DNA of 14,510 nt from an uncultured Clostridia bacterium (GCA_947631585.1 CANRLY010000025.1:1-14510), one strand, 5' to 3'. Shown: positions 1 through 6,909, numbered from the stretch's first letter. A program made the numbers and translations. Notes: a model not told the origin generated them from the sequence alone.

Positions 1-7
1 GGATAAC

Positions 8-24
8 TGCGGCAAACCGCCGCA
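8..24 (-). other. small hairpin just 3' of tRNA-Val
   Basis: A 6-bp stem (TGCGGC/GCCGCA) with a 5-nt loop begins 2 nt after the encoded CCA of tRNA-Val, read on the minus strand. No T-run follows inside the window, so it is not a convincing terminator. It could be a processing or termination structure cut by the window edge. Confidence 0.3.
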
Positions 25-25
25 T

Positions 26-101
26 TGGTGGGAACAATAGGGCTCGAACCTATGACCCTCTGCTTGTAGGGCAGATGCTCTCCCAGCTGAGCTATGCTCC
101 C
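26..101 (-). tRNA. tRNA-Val (anticodon UAC), CCA encoded
   Basis: The minus strand folds into a full cloverleaf of 76 nt. The acceptor stem GGGAGCA pairs with TGTTCCC (one G-T pair), the D stem is GCTC/GAGC, the anticodon stem TCTGC/GCAGA and the T stem ATAGG/CCTAT around TTCGAGC. The genome encodes A73 and CCA. The 7-nt anticodon loop is CCTACAA, which places TAC (valine) at plus-strand positions 66-68. Position 33, almost always U in elongator tRNAs, is C here (complement of plus-strand base 69). The gene is preceded by its own consensus promoter and lies downstream of hslO on the same strand. Identity as tRNA-Val is secure from fold and anticodon. Confidence 0.95.
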
Positions 102-162
102 GTTTCACAAAATCCATTTGCTTTGCCGCCCGCCAGATCGACCTGTCAAGACGGTAAAATTT

Positions 163-191
163 ATTATACAACATTTCTCAGAGTTTGTCAA
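163..191 (-). promoter_or_regulatory. consensus sigma-A promoter of tRNA-Val
   Basis: On the minus strand TTGACA (186-191) and TATAAT (163-168) are separated by exactly 17 bases, a perfect vegetative promoter. The expected start is near 156, giving a leader of roughly 55 nt before the tRNA. No hairpin with a T-run lies between the hslO stop and this promoter, so hslO transcripts may also run through the tRNA. Confidence 0.85.
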
Positions 192-205
192 GGGTTTTTT
201 TGAAA

Positions 206-1087
206 TTATTTTTCAGAAGCGCTTTTTGCCAGGGCGGAAACTTCCTCAGATGTAAAATGATACTTCTTTGAGCAAAAATGACAGCTTATTTCGGTGACTT
301 CGTCTTTCGCCATGTCGGTAAGCTCCGCTTTTCCCAGACTTATCAGCGCACGCTCCACACGGTCACGGGAACAGTCGCAGCGGTATTCCACAGGGAAATC
401 GTCAAGCACATTTGGTTCAAGACCGTCAAGAGCTTTGAGCGCTATCTCCTCACAGGTCATGCCGGAAGAGTAAAGCTCCGTAACGCTTTGCATGGAATTT
501 ATGTTTCTTTCAATAATGCTAATTACTTCCTCTTTTGCAAAAGGCAGCAATTCAATAAGATATCCCCCAGCCTGCGCAACGCTCAGGTCAGGTGCGACCA
601 GAACTCCCAGCGCACAAACGCTTGGCACCTGCTCGCTTACCGCCAGATAGTTCGTGATGTCCTCGGCTATCTCCCCGGAGACCAGCGGAGTCTGTCCGCA
701 GTACGGCTCTTTCAGACCCAGATCTTTCACAACGCTTATCACGCCGTCAGTTCCCACTGCGCCTCGCACGTCCAGCTTTCCGTATGCGTTGAGGGGAAGC
801 TCCACCACCGGGTTTTGCACATAGGCTTTTACGTTGCCGAAGCTGTCGGAAACGGCAATAAGGCTTCCGGCAGGTCCGCCGCCGTTTACCCTGAGTGTCA
901 GCGAATCCTCCTTGCCTTTAAGCCCGAACCCCATAAGCGAAGCCCCCAGACTCAGCCGTCCCAGAGCGGCAGTCACCACCGCCGAAGTGCGGTGTATGCG
1001 CTCTATTTCGTTTACTATATCTTTTCCGTCAATTGCGCTGCAAACCACAGACGCATCGGCGGAGATCGCTCTTACTATCCTGCCCAT
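206..1087 (-). CDS. hslO: Hsp33 redox-regulated molecular chaperone
   Basis: This encodes the 293-aa cytoplasmic holdase Hsp33, which is activated by oxidative and heat stress. Known family behaviour is that four C-terminal cysteines bind zinc when reduced and form disulfides on oxidation, unfolding the linker and switching on client binding. The sequence shows the signature: Cys237-X-Cys239 (in YRCDCSRDRVE) and Cys269-X2-Cys272 (in ISCHFC). The N-terminal part matches the family with VNGGGPAGSL and a GKLDVRGAVGT-like segment. Length is normal for the family. The ATG at 1087 is preceded by AAGGGG about 12 nt upstream. It is the last protein gene of a minus-strand run (YerC-like, methyltransferase, broken Nudix gene), 25 nt after the Nudix remnant. 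No terminator is evident after it. Confidence 0.95.
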   Translation of the reverse strand: MGRIVRAISADASVVCSAIDGKDIVNEIERIHRTSAVVTAALGRLSLGASLMGFGLKGKEDSLTLRVNGGGPAGSLIAVSDSFGNVKAYVQNPVVELPLNAYGKLDVRGAVGTDGVISVVKDLGLKEPYCGQTPLVSGEIAEDITNYLAVSEQVPSVCALGVLVAPDLSVAQAGGYLIELLPFAKEEVISIIERNINSMQSVTELYSSGMTCEEIALKALDGLEPNVLDDFPVEYRCDCSRDRVERALISLGKAELTDMAKDEVTEISCHFCSKKYHFTSEEVSALAKSASEK

Positions 1088-1112
1088 TTCAGTTCTATCC
1101 CCTTATCGGTTT

Positions 1113-1519
1113 TTAACCTATTTCGTTGTTTATGTATAATTTAAATTCCTTAGGCGGAAGCCTTACCAGGTCTTTCAGCAGCGTGGGACGAATGTCGAAG
1201 TCGTCCAGCCTGTCAACGGGGAGCCAGCACATTTTCTCCGAAACGCTGTGGTCTTTTCCCTGAAAGCTCTCGTAACTTTCAGGCTCTCTCACCGGGCTGA
1301 GAAGATAGTAGACTTCCAGAACGTGTTGGTCAAATTTTTCAGGACTGCCTGTTCAGAGGTCTCTCCCAGGTGTACCGCTCCGCCCACTGAGTAATAATGT
1401 TTTCCGCTGTCGCTGCAGCCAAAAAGAGCGTATCCGCCGCTGACTATTATTGCGCCGCATCTGTACCTGAATCTGTCTTTCCCCGAAACAAAAACACAGT
1501 CGACAGGCCGTCCGTCCAT
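1113..1519 (-). pseudogene. Nudix hydrolase gene broken by an internal deletion and frameshift
   Basis: The ATG at 1519 has an excellent site (GGAGGAGCT just upstream) and starts 10 nt after the methyltransferase stop. The frame reads MDGRPVDCVFV and a typical Nudix beta strand, then GGAVHLGETSEQAVL, the first half of the Nudix box. The expected REVxEExG half, which holds the metal-binding glutamates, is absent. The frame instead runs into unrelated residues and a stop at 1289. In another frame the family's C-terminal half continues: EKFDQHVLEVYYLLSP near 1340, then KMCWLPVDRLDDFDIRP, ending with TAA at 1113. Compared with the usual family layout (about 155 aa), roughly 30 codons are missing at about 1340-1345, with loss of frame. 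Without the catalytic box neither half should hydrolyse nucleotides. A sequencing error would not explain the missing codons. Confidence 0.8.
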
Positions 1520-1529
1520 AGCTCCTCCG

Positions 1530-2285
1530 TTAATTTCTTTTAACTGCGCAGAAAACCGCCCTTTGGGTGGTCTCCGACGCCGGCGTATCGGTGTAGCCGT
1601 CATAGACTCCTACCACTTCAAAGCCGGTCTCTTCCAGCATACGACGGACGTGTTCAACAGGCAGAGCTATCTCGCAAAAGGACTGGTTTTCACGGTAATA
1701 GCAGTCGTTTTCCTCGTCCGGTTCAAAAAAGTCCAGAGAGATCTGGACGCTGTCGTCGTCGTTCAGGAAGTTCTGCCACACGCAGCTGACCTGTTCGGTA
1801 TCGTAGAAGAACACGTTATCTTTCAGCACTTCCCGATGTTTAAACGGCGTATTCACGTCAAAAATAAAGACTCCCCCGATCTCGCTGAAAAGGGAGACTT
1901 TTTCAAAAGCTGCGAACACGTCCTCCTCAGAGGGCAGGTGGTTAAGGCTGTCGAAAGTACAGACAGCCACATCAAAAGTCCCGAACATATCAAGTTTCCG
2001 CATATCCTGGCAAAGGTACTGCACCGGCAGACGGCTTTGCAGTTTTTTATCCATAGCTTCAGAGAGCATTTCCTCAGAGGAATCAGTACCTATCACATCG
2101 TAGCCCATTTTTGCGAACATTTCGCACATTGTGCCTGTTCCGCAGGCGATATCCAGAAGAATACCCCGTTTCCCAACAAGTTTCAAAACTGTACGGTCTA
2201 TCCACCTTGCGGCGGCGGACTGTACTTCCTTATCCATCAAAACATCATAATACTTTGCGAAAACATCATAATTTGCGCTGTTCAT
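1530..2285 (-). CDS. class I SAM-dependent methyltransferase
   Basis: A protein of about 251 aa with the Rossmann-like methyltransferase fold. Motif I is LLDIACGTGT near residues 43-52, followed by the acidic residue after strand 2 (IGTDSS), then CQDMRKLD and VAVCTFDSLNHLPS, as in small-molecule methyltransferases of the UbiE/methyltransf_11/25 type. The N-terminus (YDVFAKYYDVLMD) is typical of a common but uncharacterised Firmicutes clade. The substrate cannot be deduced. The ATG at 2285 is 2 nt after the stop of the YerC-like gene. An in-frame TTG at 2291 overlaps that stop and sits better with the purine-rich AAAGGAAAAGAAAG upstream, so the start could be two codons earlier. Tight spacing to both neighbours indicates one operon and probably translational coupling. 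Confidence 0.85.
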   Translation of the reverse strand: MNSANYDVFAKYYDVLMDKEVQSAAARWIDRTVLKLVGKRGILLDIACGTGTMCEMFAKMGYDVIGTDSSEEMLSEAMDKKLQSRLPVQYLCQDMRKLDMFGTFDVAVCTFDSLNHLPSEEDVFAAFEKVSLFSEIGGVFIFDVNTPFKHREVLKDNVFFYDTEQVSCVWQNFLNDDDSVQISLDFFEPDEENDCYYRENQSFCEIALPVEHVRRMLEETGFEVVGVYDGYTDTPASETTQRAVFCAVKRN

Positions 2286-2287
2286 GG

Positions 2288-2587
2288 TCAATTATCTTTC
2301 TTTTCCTTTAATCTTTCAAAGACGATCCTATAGCCGTCGCTGCCGTAATTTATGCTGCGGTTGACCCGACTGATAGTTGCCGTAGAAGCCCCGGTCTCGC
2401 TGACTATATCGCTGTAAACTTTATGCTCGTTGAGCAGTTTTGCCACCTGAAACCGCTGTGACAGTGATTTCAGTTCCAGGATAGTACAGAGATCCTCGAA
2501 AAAGTCGTAGCACTCCTCCATATTTTCAAGGCACAAGATCGCCTCGAACAGGTCGTCCAGGTTTTTATCTTTCAGCTTATCGTTCAT
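2288..2587 (-). CDS. YerC/YecD family TrpR-like DNA-binding protein
   Basis: This 99-aa protein matches the small YerC/YecD family, whose fold resembles the Trp repressor. The core reads ILCLENMEECYDFFEDLCT, then LSQRFQVAKLL and the helix-turn-helix YSDIVSETGASTATISRVNR. It is presumed to bind DNA in the cytoplasm; family targets are poorly known. The ATG at 2587 has AAAGGAG about 9 nt upstream. A longer frame from a TTG at 2605 would swallow that site and is rejected. It is the first gene of the run that includes the methyltransferase, the Nudix remnant and hslO. Its promoter contains a 14-nt palindrome in the spacer, which could be its own operator (inference). Confidence 0.85.
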   Translation of the reverse strand: MNDKLKDKNLDDLFEAILCLENMEECYDFFEDLCTILELKSLSQRFQVAKLLNEHKVYSDIVSETGASTATISRVNRSINYGSDGYRIVFERLKEKKDN

Positions 2588-2621
2588 TCCGGCTGCTCCT
2601 TTCAATTTTACTGCTACTGAT

Positions 2622-2650
2622 ATTTTAGCACATTAAAATGTGAAAGTAAA
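2622..2650 (-). promoter_or_regulatory. promoter of the YerC-like/methyltransferase/hslO operon, with palindrome in spacer
   Basis: The minus strand carries TTTACT (2645-2650), 17 bases, then TAAAAT (2622-2627). The spacer holds a perfect palindrome, CACATT-TT-AATGTG (2629-2642). A repressor bound there would block polymerase. The likely candidate is the TrpR-like first gene, but that is inference from position only. Confidence 0.6.
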
Positions 2651-2694
2651 TAGCTTTTTGCAAAAAAATTCTTATCCTGCACGGTTAAAGTAAT

Positions 2695-2837
2695 GCTTGG
2701 GACGGTCAAGACCGCCCCAAGCGTTCAGCCGCCGGCTGCTGCGCCTTCGGCGCAGGGCAGCGAAGCTGCCGCAGCCGGCGGCTTAATGCGCAATGCGCAG
2801 TTGCGCATTGCGCATCTGCGGCGGCTTCGCCGCCGCA
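2695..2837. repeat. GC-rich multi-hairpin cluster
   Basis: Nearly every base of this gene-free stretch is in a strong inverted repeat. In order: a hairpin at 2695-2722 (GCTTGGG/CCCAAGC with an inner CGG/CCG). Then a branched structure at 2728-2782, whose perfect 12-bp outer stem (GCCGCCGGCTGC/GCAGCCGGCGGC) encloses two hairpins, TGCGCC-TTC-GGCGCA and GGCAGC-GAA-GCTGCC. Next a 14-bp perfect stem at 2786-2815 with a 2-nt loop (ATGCGCAATGCGCA/TGCGCATTGCGCAT), and a 9-bp stem at 2817-2837 with loop TTC. It lies between the copper-operon terminator and the YerC promoter. It resembles dispersed palindromic repeat elements; no coding potential is credible. Confidence 0.75.
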
Positions 2838-2864
2838 AAAATCGGGGCGACCGGCGGTCGCCCC
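2837..2864 (-). terminator. intrinsic terminator of the csoR-copA-copZ operon
   Basis: On the minus strand, 7 nt after the copZ-like stop, GGGGCGACC pairs with GGTCGCCCC around a 3-nt loop. GATTTTT follows. The position and T-run fit a rho-independent terminator. Confidence 0.8.
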
Positions 2865-2871
2865 TCCGTAA

Positions 2872-3144
2872 CTACTGCTGCTTTTTGGAAAAGAACGAAA
2901 ACCCCTTTTTCGCCTGCGCAGAGACAGGGGTGCTTGCGACTGAAAGGACTTTGTACCCCAGCGAACCGATGACCTCCCGAAGCTTTTCCTCGTCTATGGG
3001 GCTGTCGCTCAGTATCTCGGTCTCCCCCTTGGCGTGGGAAGATACCACCTTTTTCACGGAAAACGCCCTCCTCACTGCATCGTTGACGTGCGCCTCGCAG
3101 TGACCGCACATCATTCCGTCTACCTTTGCTGTTGTTTTTACCAT
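2872..3144 (-). CDS. copZ: heavy-metal-associated (HMA) domain copper chaperone, CopZ-like
   Basis: A 90-aa protein with one HMA domain. The metal motif GMMCGHCEAHV sits near residues 10-20 and the domain closes with LREVIGSLGYKVLS, giving the usual beta-alpha-beta-beta-alpha-beta layout. The family hands Cu(I) to the P-type ATPase in the cytoplasm. The last 20 residues (AQAKKGFSFFSKKQQ) extend past the domain and are basic. The ATG at 3144 has AGGAGG 8 nt upstream, and that site touches the copA stop 12 nt away. It is the last gene of the copper operon, just before a strong terminator. Its CxxC loop closely resembles that of CopA's C-terminal domain. The copZ symbol is by analogy. Confidence 0.85.
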   Translation of the reverse strand: MVKTTAKVDGMMCGHCEAHVNDAVRRAFSVKKVVSSHAKGETEILSDSPIDEEKLREVIGSLGYKVLSVASTPVSAQAKKGFSFFSKKQQ

Positions 3145-3156
3145 TTCTCTTTCCTC

Positions 3157-5640
3157 CTAAGAAATAAATTTGTATCCTGCCGCTTTTACGGCTTGCTTTA
3201 CCTGCTTTACGTCAGGTGCGGAACTTAATTTCACCCTGACCGTCCCCGAAATATGATCCGCCTGCGCAGAACTTACAAACTCCAGCCCCTCTAAAGCTTC
3301 CTTTATCCGCCCTTCGCAGTGGGAACACATCATTCCTTTTATTTTGTAAACTTTCTCTCCCTCGGCTTCCGCTTTCCCTTTGTCGGGGCGCCTTATCTTT
3401 GCAAAATTCAGCCGCAGTGCGTTTGTCACTACAAAGAAGCTGGAAAGGCTCATCGCCGCCGCTCCGTACATGGGGTCAAGCGTCCAGCCGAATATCGGTA
3501 TCCACACCCCTGCCGCCAGGGGGATTCCTATAACGTTGTAGAAAAACGCCCAGAACAGATTCTGCCTGATGTTGCGCAAAGTTGCACGACTTAATCTTAT
3601 CGCCGCAGGAACATCTCCCAGCCGGCTCTTCATCAGAACTACGTCCGCCGAATCTATGGCAATGTCCGTACCTGCGCCTATGGCTATACCTACGTCCGCC
3701 GCCGTCAGCGCAGGAGCGTCGTTTATCCCGTCGCCTACCATCGCAACTCCGCCGCTTCCCTGAAGCGACTCCACCGCCGACTGCTTTTCTTCCGGCAGCA
3801 CCTGGGCGATGACCTTGTCTACTCCGGCTTGGCTTCCTATCCGCTCGGCGGTGCGGCGGTCGTCTCCGGTGAGCATTACCACCTGTATCCCCATCTCTTT
3901 AAGCTCAGAAACGGCTTGTGCGCTGTCCTCTCTTATTACGTCGGAAACCGCCGCCATTCCCAGGTATTTTCCGCCCTGGGCGAACATCACCGGCGTTTTG
4001 CCCTGTTCTGCCAGCTCCCCGGACGCCTTTTCCGCCTCTTTTGGAACTTTAACATTTGCGCTCACGAACCTTACGCTTCCGCCTAAAAGCTCGCTTCCGT
4101 CCAACTGCGCTCTCAGACCGTTTCCTGCCAGGACCTCAAATTTCTCCGCCTGCTTGTGCTTTATACCTCTTTCTTCGGCTTTTTTCATCACCGCCGCCGC
4201 CAACGGGTGCTCGCTGCCGGCTTCCAGAGCCGCCGCCTTCGCCAGAAGCTCCTCCTCGGCAACTCCTTCCGCCGGCAGCAGGTCGGTTATCGCCGGCTGA
4301 CCCTCGGTGATAGTTCCCGTCTTATCAAGAGCTATTACCTTTACCTTTCCTGCCTGCTCCAGCGCAGCCGAACTTTTAAAAAGTATACCCTGCCTTGCGC
4401 CGACTCCGTTTCCTACCATTATAGCTACCGGCGTTGCCAGTCCCAAAGCGCAGGGACAGCTTATCACCAGCACCGAAATTCCTCTTGCCAGCGCAAAACC
4501 TGCCTCTCTTCCGGCAAGCAGCCACACCGCCGCCGTCAGCACCGCTATCCCTATCACCACCGGCACGAATACCCCCGATACCTTGTCCGCAAGCCTTGCT
4601 ATGGGGGCTTTGGTGGCGGCTGTCTCCTCCACCAGCTTTATTATCTGGGAAAGCGCCGTGTCCTCCCCGACTTTTACCGCTTCGCAGCGCAAAAGTCCTG
4701 AGCTGTTCACAGTGCCTGCGCTCACCCTGTCGCCTTTTGTCTTGTCAACAGGCAGGCTCTCTCCGGTGAGGGCGGCTTCATTGACTGCGCTCTCCCCATC
4801 TGAGACAACTCCGTCCGCCGGTATGCTCTCCCCCGGACGAACTATGAATATATCCCCTTTTACTACGTCTTTAGCTTCAATAACAACTTCCTTGCCGTCC
4901 CTGACAACGCAGGCGGTCTTTGGCGCAAGAGCCATCAGCCCTTTCAGCGCATTGGTGGTCTTTCCCTTGGAGACCGATTCCAGCAGCTTTCCCACTGTTA
5001 TAAGCGTCAGTATCATCGCCGCCGACTCAAAGTAAAGGTCCATCATTCCGTCCATGACGGCTTGCATATCTCCGCTGTTTTGGGCGGAAGTCATCTTCAG
5101 AAGCGTCCAGACGCTCCAGCCGAACGAAGCCGCCGAACCCAGCGCCACCAGCGAATCCATGTTCGGGGACAGCCTTGCCAGCCCTTTTGCGCCGTTTATG
5201 AAAAACTTCTGGTTTATCACCATAACCGCTCCGGCAAACAGCATTTGCAGCATTCCCACGGCAAGGTGGTTACCCTCCAGAGCGGACGGCAGTTTCCAGC
5301 CCCACATGGTGTGTCCCATGGAAAGATACATCAGCGGCAGCAAAAACGCCACAGAAGCTATCAGCCTTACCACCAATGCTCTGGTCTGCCTGTCGCTTTC
5401 CGCAGAGGGAGACCTTTGCTGGACTTTCCCTTTTTCCTCTCCGCTTTTGAGCGTAGCCCCGTAACCGGCGTTTTCCACCGCTTTGATTATTTCCTCCGGC
5501 GAAACGTCTCCCTCTACGCCCATGTCCCCCGAAAGCAGGTTGACGGCGCAGGAGGTCACTCCTTTTACCTGTTTTACCGCTTTTTCAACTCTTGAACTGC
5601 AAGCGGCGCAGCTCATTCCGCTCACTGAAAATCTTATCAT
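3157..5640 (-). CDS. copA: copper-translocating P1B-type ATPase with HMA domains at both ends
   Basis: An 827-aa membrane pump that exports Cu(I) using ATP. The order is: N-terminal HMA domain with SCAAC (Cys11, Cys14); first membrane helices from about 92; actuator domain with LTGES (291-295); the metal-selective membrane motif SCPCALGLATP with Cys395-Pro-Cys397; the phosphorylation site DKTGT (Asp439); SEHP (His478-Pro479) of the nucleotide-binding domain; GDGINDAP (636-643); and copper-ATPase membrane residues YN (701-702) and MSLSS (730-734). A second HMA domain follows at about 763-827 with GMMCSHCE. A C-terminal HMA is unusual, since extra copies normally sit at the N-terminus. The ATG at 5640 is 10 nt after csoR, with a weak AGGGG site, so translation may be coupled to csoR. 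All catalytic residues are intact. Confidence 0.95.
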   Translation of the reverse strand: MIRFSVSGMSCAACSSRVEKAVKQVKGVTSCAVNLLSGDMGVEGDVSPEEIIKAVENAGYGATLKSGEEKGKVQQRSPSAESDRQTRALVVRLIASVAFLLPLMYLSMGHTMWGWKLPSALEGNHLAVGMLQMLFAGAVMVINQKFFINGAKGLARLSPNMDSLVALGSAASFGWSVWTLLKMTSAQNSGDMQAVMDGMMDLYFESAAMILTLITVGKLLESVSKGKTTNALKGLMALAPKTACVVRDGKEVVIEAKDVVKGDIFIVRPGESIPADGVVSDGESAVNEAALTGESLPVDKTKGDRVSAGTVNSSGLLRCEAVKVGEDTALSQIIKLVEETAATKAPIARLADKVSGVFVPVVIGIAVLTAAVWLLAGREAGFALARGISVLVISCPCALGLATPVAIMVGNGVGARQGILFKSSAALEQAGKVKVIALDKTGTITEGQPAITDLLPAEGVAEEELLAKAAALEAGSEHPLAAAVMKKAEERGIKHKQAEKFEVLAGNGLRAQLDGSELLGGSVRFVSANVKVPKEAEKASGELAEQGKTPVMFAQGGKYLGMAAVSDVIREDSAQAVSELKEMGIQVVMLTGDDRRTAERIGSQAGVDKVIAQVLPEEKQSAVESLQGSGGVAMVGDGINDAPALTAADVGIAIGAGTDIAIDSADVVLMKSRLGDVPAAIRLSRATLRNIRQNLFWAFFYNVIGIPLAAGVWIPIFGWTLDPMYGAAAMSLSSFFVVTNALRLNFAKIRRPDKGKAEAEGEKVYKIKGMMCSHCEGRIKEALEGLEFVSSAQADHISGTVRVKLSSAPDVKQVKQAVKAAGYKFIS

Positions 5641-5650
5641 AGCAAAGCCC

Positions 5651-5950
5651 CTATTTCATAAGTTTTTTCAAAGTTTCCACCAGTTCGTCTATGACCTGAT
5701 CGTTTCCGCTTCTTATATCCCTTGCCACGCAGCCCCTTATGTGGCTGGCGATAAGGTCCTTGTTGAACGAATTGACCGCTGCGCTCACCGCCGAGGACTG
5801 CATCAGGATATCGGTGCAGTAGGCGTTTTTCTCGATCATGCCCCTTATGCCCCTGATCTGACCCTCTATGCGTTTAAGGCGGTTTATTAGCTTTTTTCTC
5901 TCCTCGTCCGTCCGTTGGGTGTGCTTTTCGCAGCAGCAGTTTTCAGACAT
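5651..5950 (-). CDS. csoR: copper-sensing transcriptional repressor CsoR
   Basis: This is a DUF156/CsoR-family repressor that releases its operator when it binds Cu(I). From the start chosen here it is 99 aa. The copper triad is visible as Cys45 (AYCTDIL), His70 and Cys74 (SHIRGC). The N-terminus has a Cys/His-rich patch (CCCEKH), and RLKRIEGQIRGIRGM is the family's first helix. The ATG at 5950 has CGGAGGA about 8 nt upstream. In-frame ATGs at 5992 and 5998 would add 14 or 16 residues; the one at 5992 is 9 nt from an AGGAGGG that is part of the operator palindrome. Normal family length favours 5950. It leads the csoR-copA-copZ operon and probably regulates itself. Confidence 0.93.
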   Translation of the reverse strand: MSENCCCEKHTQRTDEERKKLINRLKRIEGQIRGIRGMIEKNAYCTDILMQSSAVSAAVNSFNKDLIASHIRGCVARDIRSGNDQVIDELVETLKKLMK

Positions 5951-5998
5951 TTCCAATTCCTCCGTTTCTGTTTTTCCCAAATTTTCGGGCATGGTCAT

Positions 5999-6037
5999 AT
6001 ACCCTCCTAGGGTATATTATATACCCTAGGAGGGTAT
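5999..6037. promoter_or_regulatory. CsoR operator, 39-nt perfect palindrome
   Basis: Two 19-nt arms around one central T form a perfect inverted repeat. Each arm holds a 17-nt CsoR-like box (ATACCCTCCTAGGGTAT and its mirror ATACCCTAGGAGGGTAT). CsoR sites in Firmicutes and actinobacteria are G/C-run palindromes flanked by TA, which this fits. The palindrome covers the spacer, the -10 and the expected transcription start of the csoR promoter. Confidence 0.88.
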
Positions 6038-6044
6038 TTGTCAA
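6016..6044 (-). promoter_or_regulatory. consensus promoter of csoR-copA-copZ
   Basis: TTGACA (6039-6044), 17 bases, TATAAT (6016-6021) on the minus strand, a perfect sigma-A promoter. Bound CsoR on the overlapping palindrome would cover it. The expected start near 6009 falls inside the downstream box, so a transcript would begin with or just before AGGAGGG. Confidence 0.88.
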
Positions 6045-6112
6045 CAGGCTGGGTGCATTTTTCTGAAAATATTTTTTCCTGGGCGGAAATATTTATGCTG
6101 ATCTTGCCAAAC

Positions 6113-6142
6113 AAAAAACTGCGGCACATTCCGCACCGCAGT
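6113..6142 (-). terminator. intrinsic terminator after the alpha/beta hydrolase gene
   Basis: On the minus strand ACTGCGG pairs with CCGCAGT around an 11-nt loop and runs into TTTTTT. It lies about 18 nt past the hydrolase stop and ends the isomerase-like/hydrolase operon before the csoR promoter region. Confidence 0.85.
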
Positions 6143-6159
6143 CAATTTAGTCAAATCAG

Positions 6160-6909
6160 TCACAAATTTTCAGCCAGGAACTCCCCGACCTCACAGAGCC
6201 AGCGTTTTCTGCCATTCGGGGAAAACCCATGCCCCTCGCCTTTGTAGACGCTGAGTTTTGCCCTTTCGCCGAATTTTTCAGCCAGCCGACGGGAGTAGCT
6301 CAGATCCACCAGACCGTCGCTGTCCCCATGCCCTATGAGGAGTTTTCCCCTGAAACTTCCAGTCTTTTCGTAAACATCAAACTTCGGCAAGCCTCTGACA
6401 AAGCTCCCCGAAAGGGTCATTCCCATCAGCTCGAACTCTCCGCTGTCAGGGTCTCTGCCTTTCCAGTGGTCGGGTATGCAGAAAGCCGGATAGAGCAGCA
6501 TTGCCGCCTGCGCTCCCAGTTTTTCAGCCGACAGCGCAGAGACCAGTCCGCCCTGGCTCTCCCCATACAGAAACAGCTTGTTTGGCGCAAAGCCGTTTTG
6601 CACATATTCCGCCGCTGCACAAAGGTCGCAGAGCTGGGAGGTTATGCTCATATCCTGCGATCTTCCGCCGCTTTTTGAACGGGTCGAACCGCCTCGGAAG
6701 TCCACGCAGCAGACCGCCGCTCCCATTTTAGCAAAGGTCTCAGCTGCATCTGCCAGATCTTCCGGACAGGAATTATACCCGTGGCTGCAAAGCACCGCCG
6801 CTTCCGGATTTTCCGGCGCAAATATCACCAGCCGCAGCTTTTCGCCGCAGGAATCGGCAAAAACTTCTTCTCTACAGATCCTACAGATACTTATATCCAA
6901 TGATCTCAC
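6160..6909 (-). CDS. alpha/beta hydrolase, serine hydrolase family
   Basis: A 249-aa cytoplasmic alpha/beta hydrolase. It shows the oxyanion-hole segment LCSHGYNS (about 40-47), the nucleophile elbow GESQG (Ser118), an acid in HGDSDGLV (Asp198 most likely) and the histidine in GEGHGF (His227). This is the layout of acyl esterases and peptidase-S9-like lipases, so an ester or amide substrate is expected but cannot be named. No signal peptide is seen. The start is GTG at 6909, whose GTGA overlaps the TGA stop of the isomerase-like gene by 4 nt; AGGCAGG lies upstream. No ATG occurs before residue 62, deep in the fold. The overlap implies co-translation and a shared pathway, possibly removal of an acyl group from a sugar (inference). 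Confidence 0.85.
   Translation of the reverse strand: MRSLDISICRICREEVFADSCGEKLRLVIFAPENPEAAVLCSHGYNSCPEDLADAAETFAKMGAAVCCVDFRGGSTRSKSGGRSQDMSITSQLCDLCAAAEYVQNGFAPNKLFLYGESQGGLVSALSAEKLGAQAAMLLYPAFCIPDHWKGRDPDSGEFELMGMTLSGSFVRGLPKFDVYEKTGSFRGKLLIGHGDSDGLVDLSYSRRLAEKFGERAKLSVYKGEGHGFSPNGRKRWLCEVGEFLAENL

Noticed and set aside
278..1144. Long plus-strand open frame (288 aa)
   Set aside because: It is antisense to hslO, which has the diagnostic cysteines and a proper start; the plus-strand product has no domain-like pattern.
2693..3109. Overlapping frames on both strands across the hairpin cluster
   Set aside because: One end is palindromic repeat DNA and the other is a shifted reading of the copZ-like gene.
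4307..5035. Plus-strand open frame of 242 aa and several neighbours
   Set aside because: They are antisense to copA, with compositionally biased Ser/Pro/Thr-rich text and no ribosome binding site.
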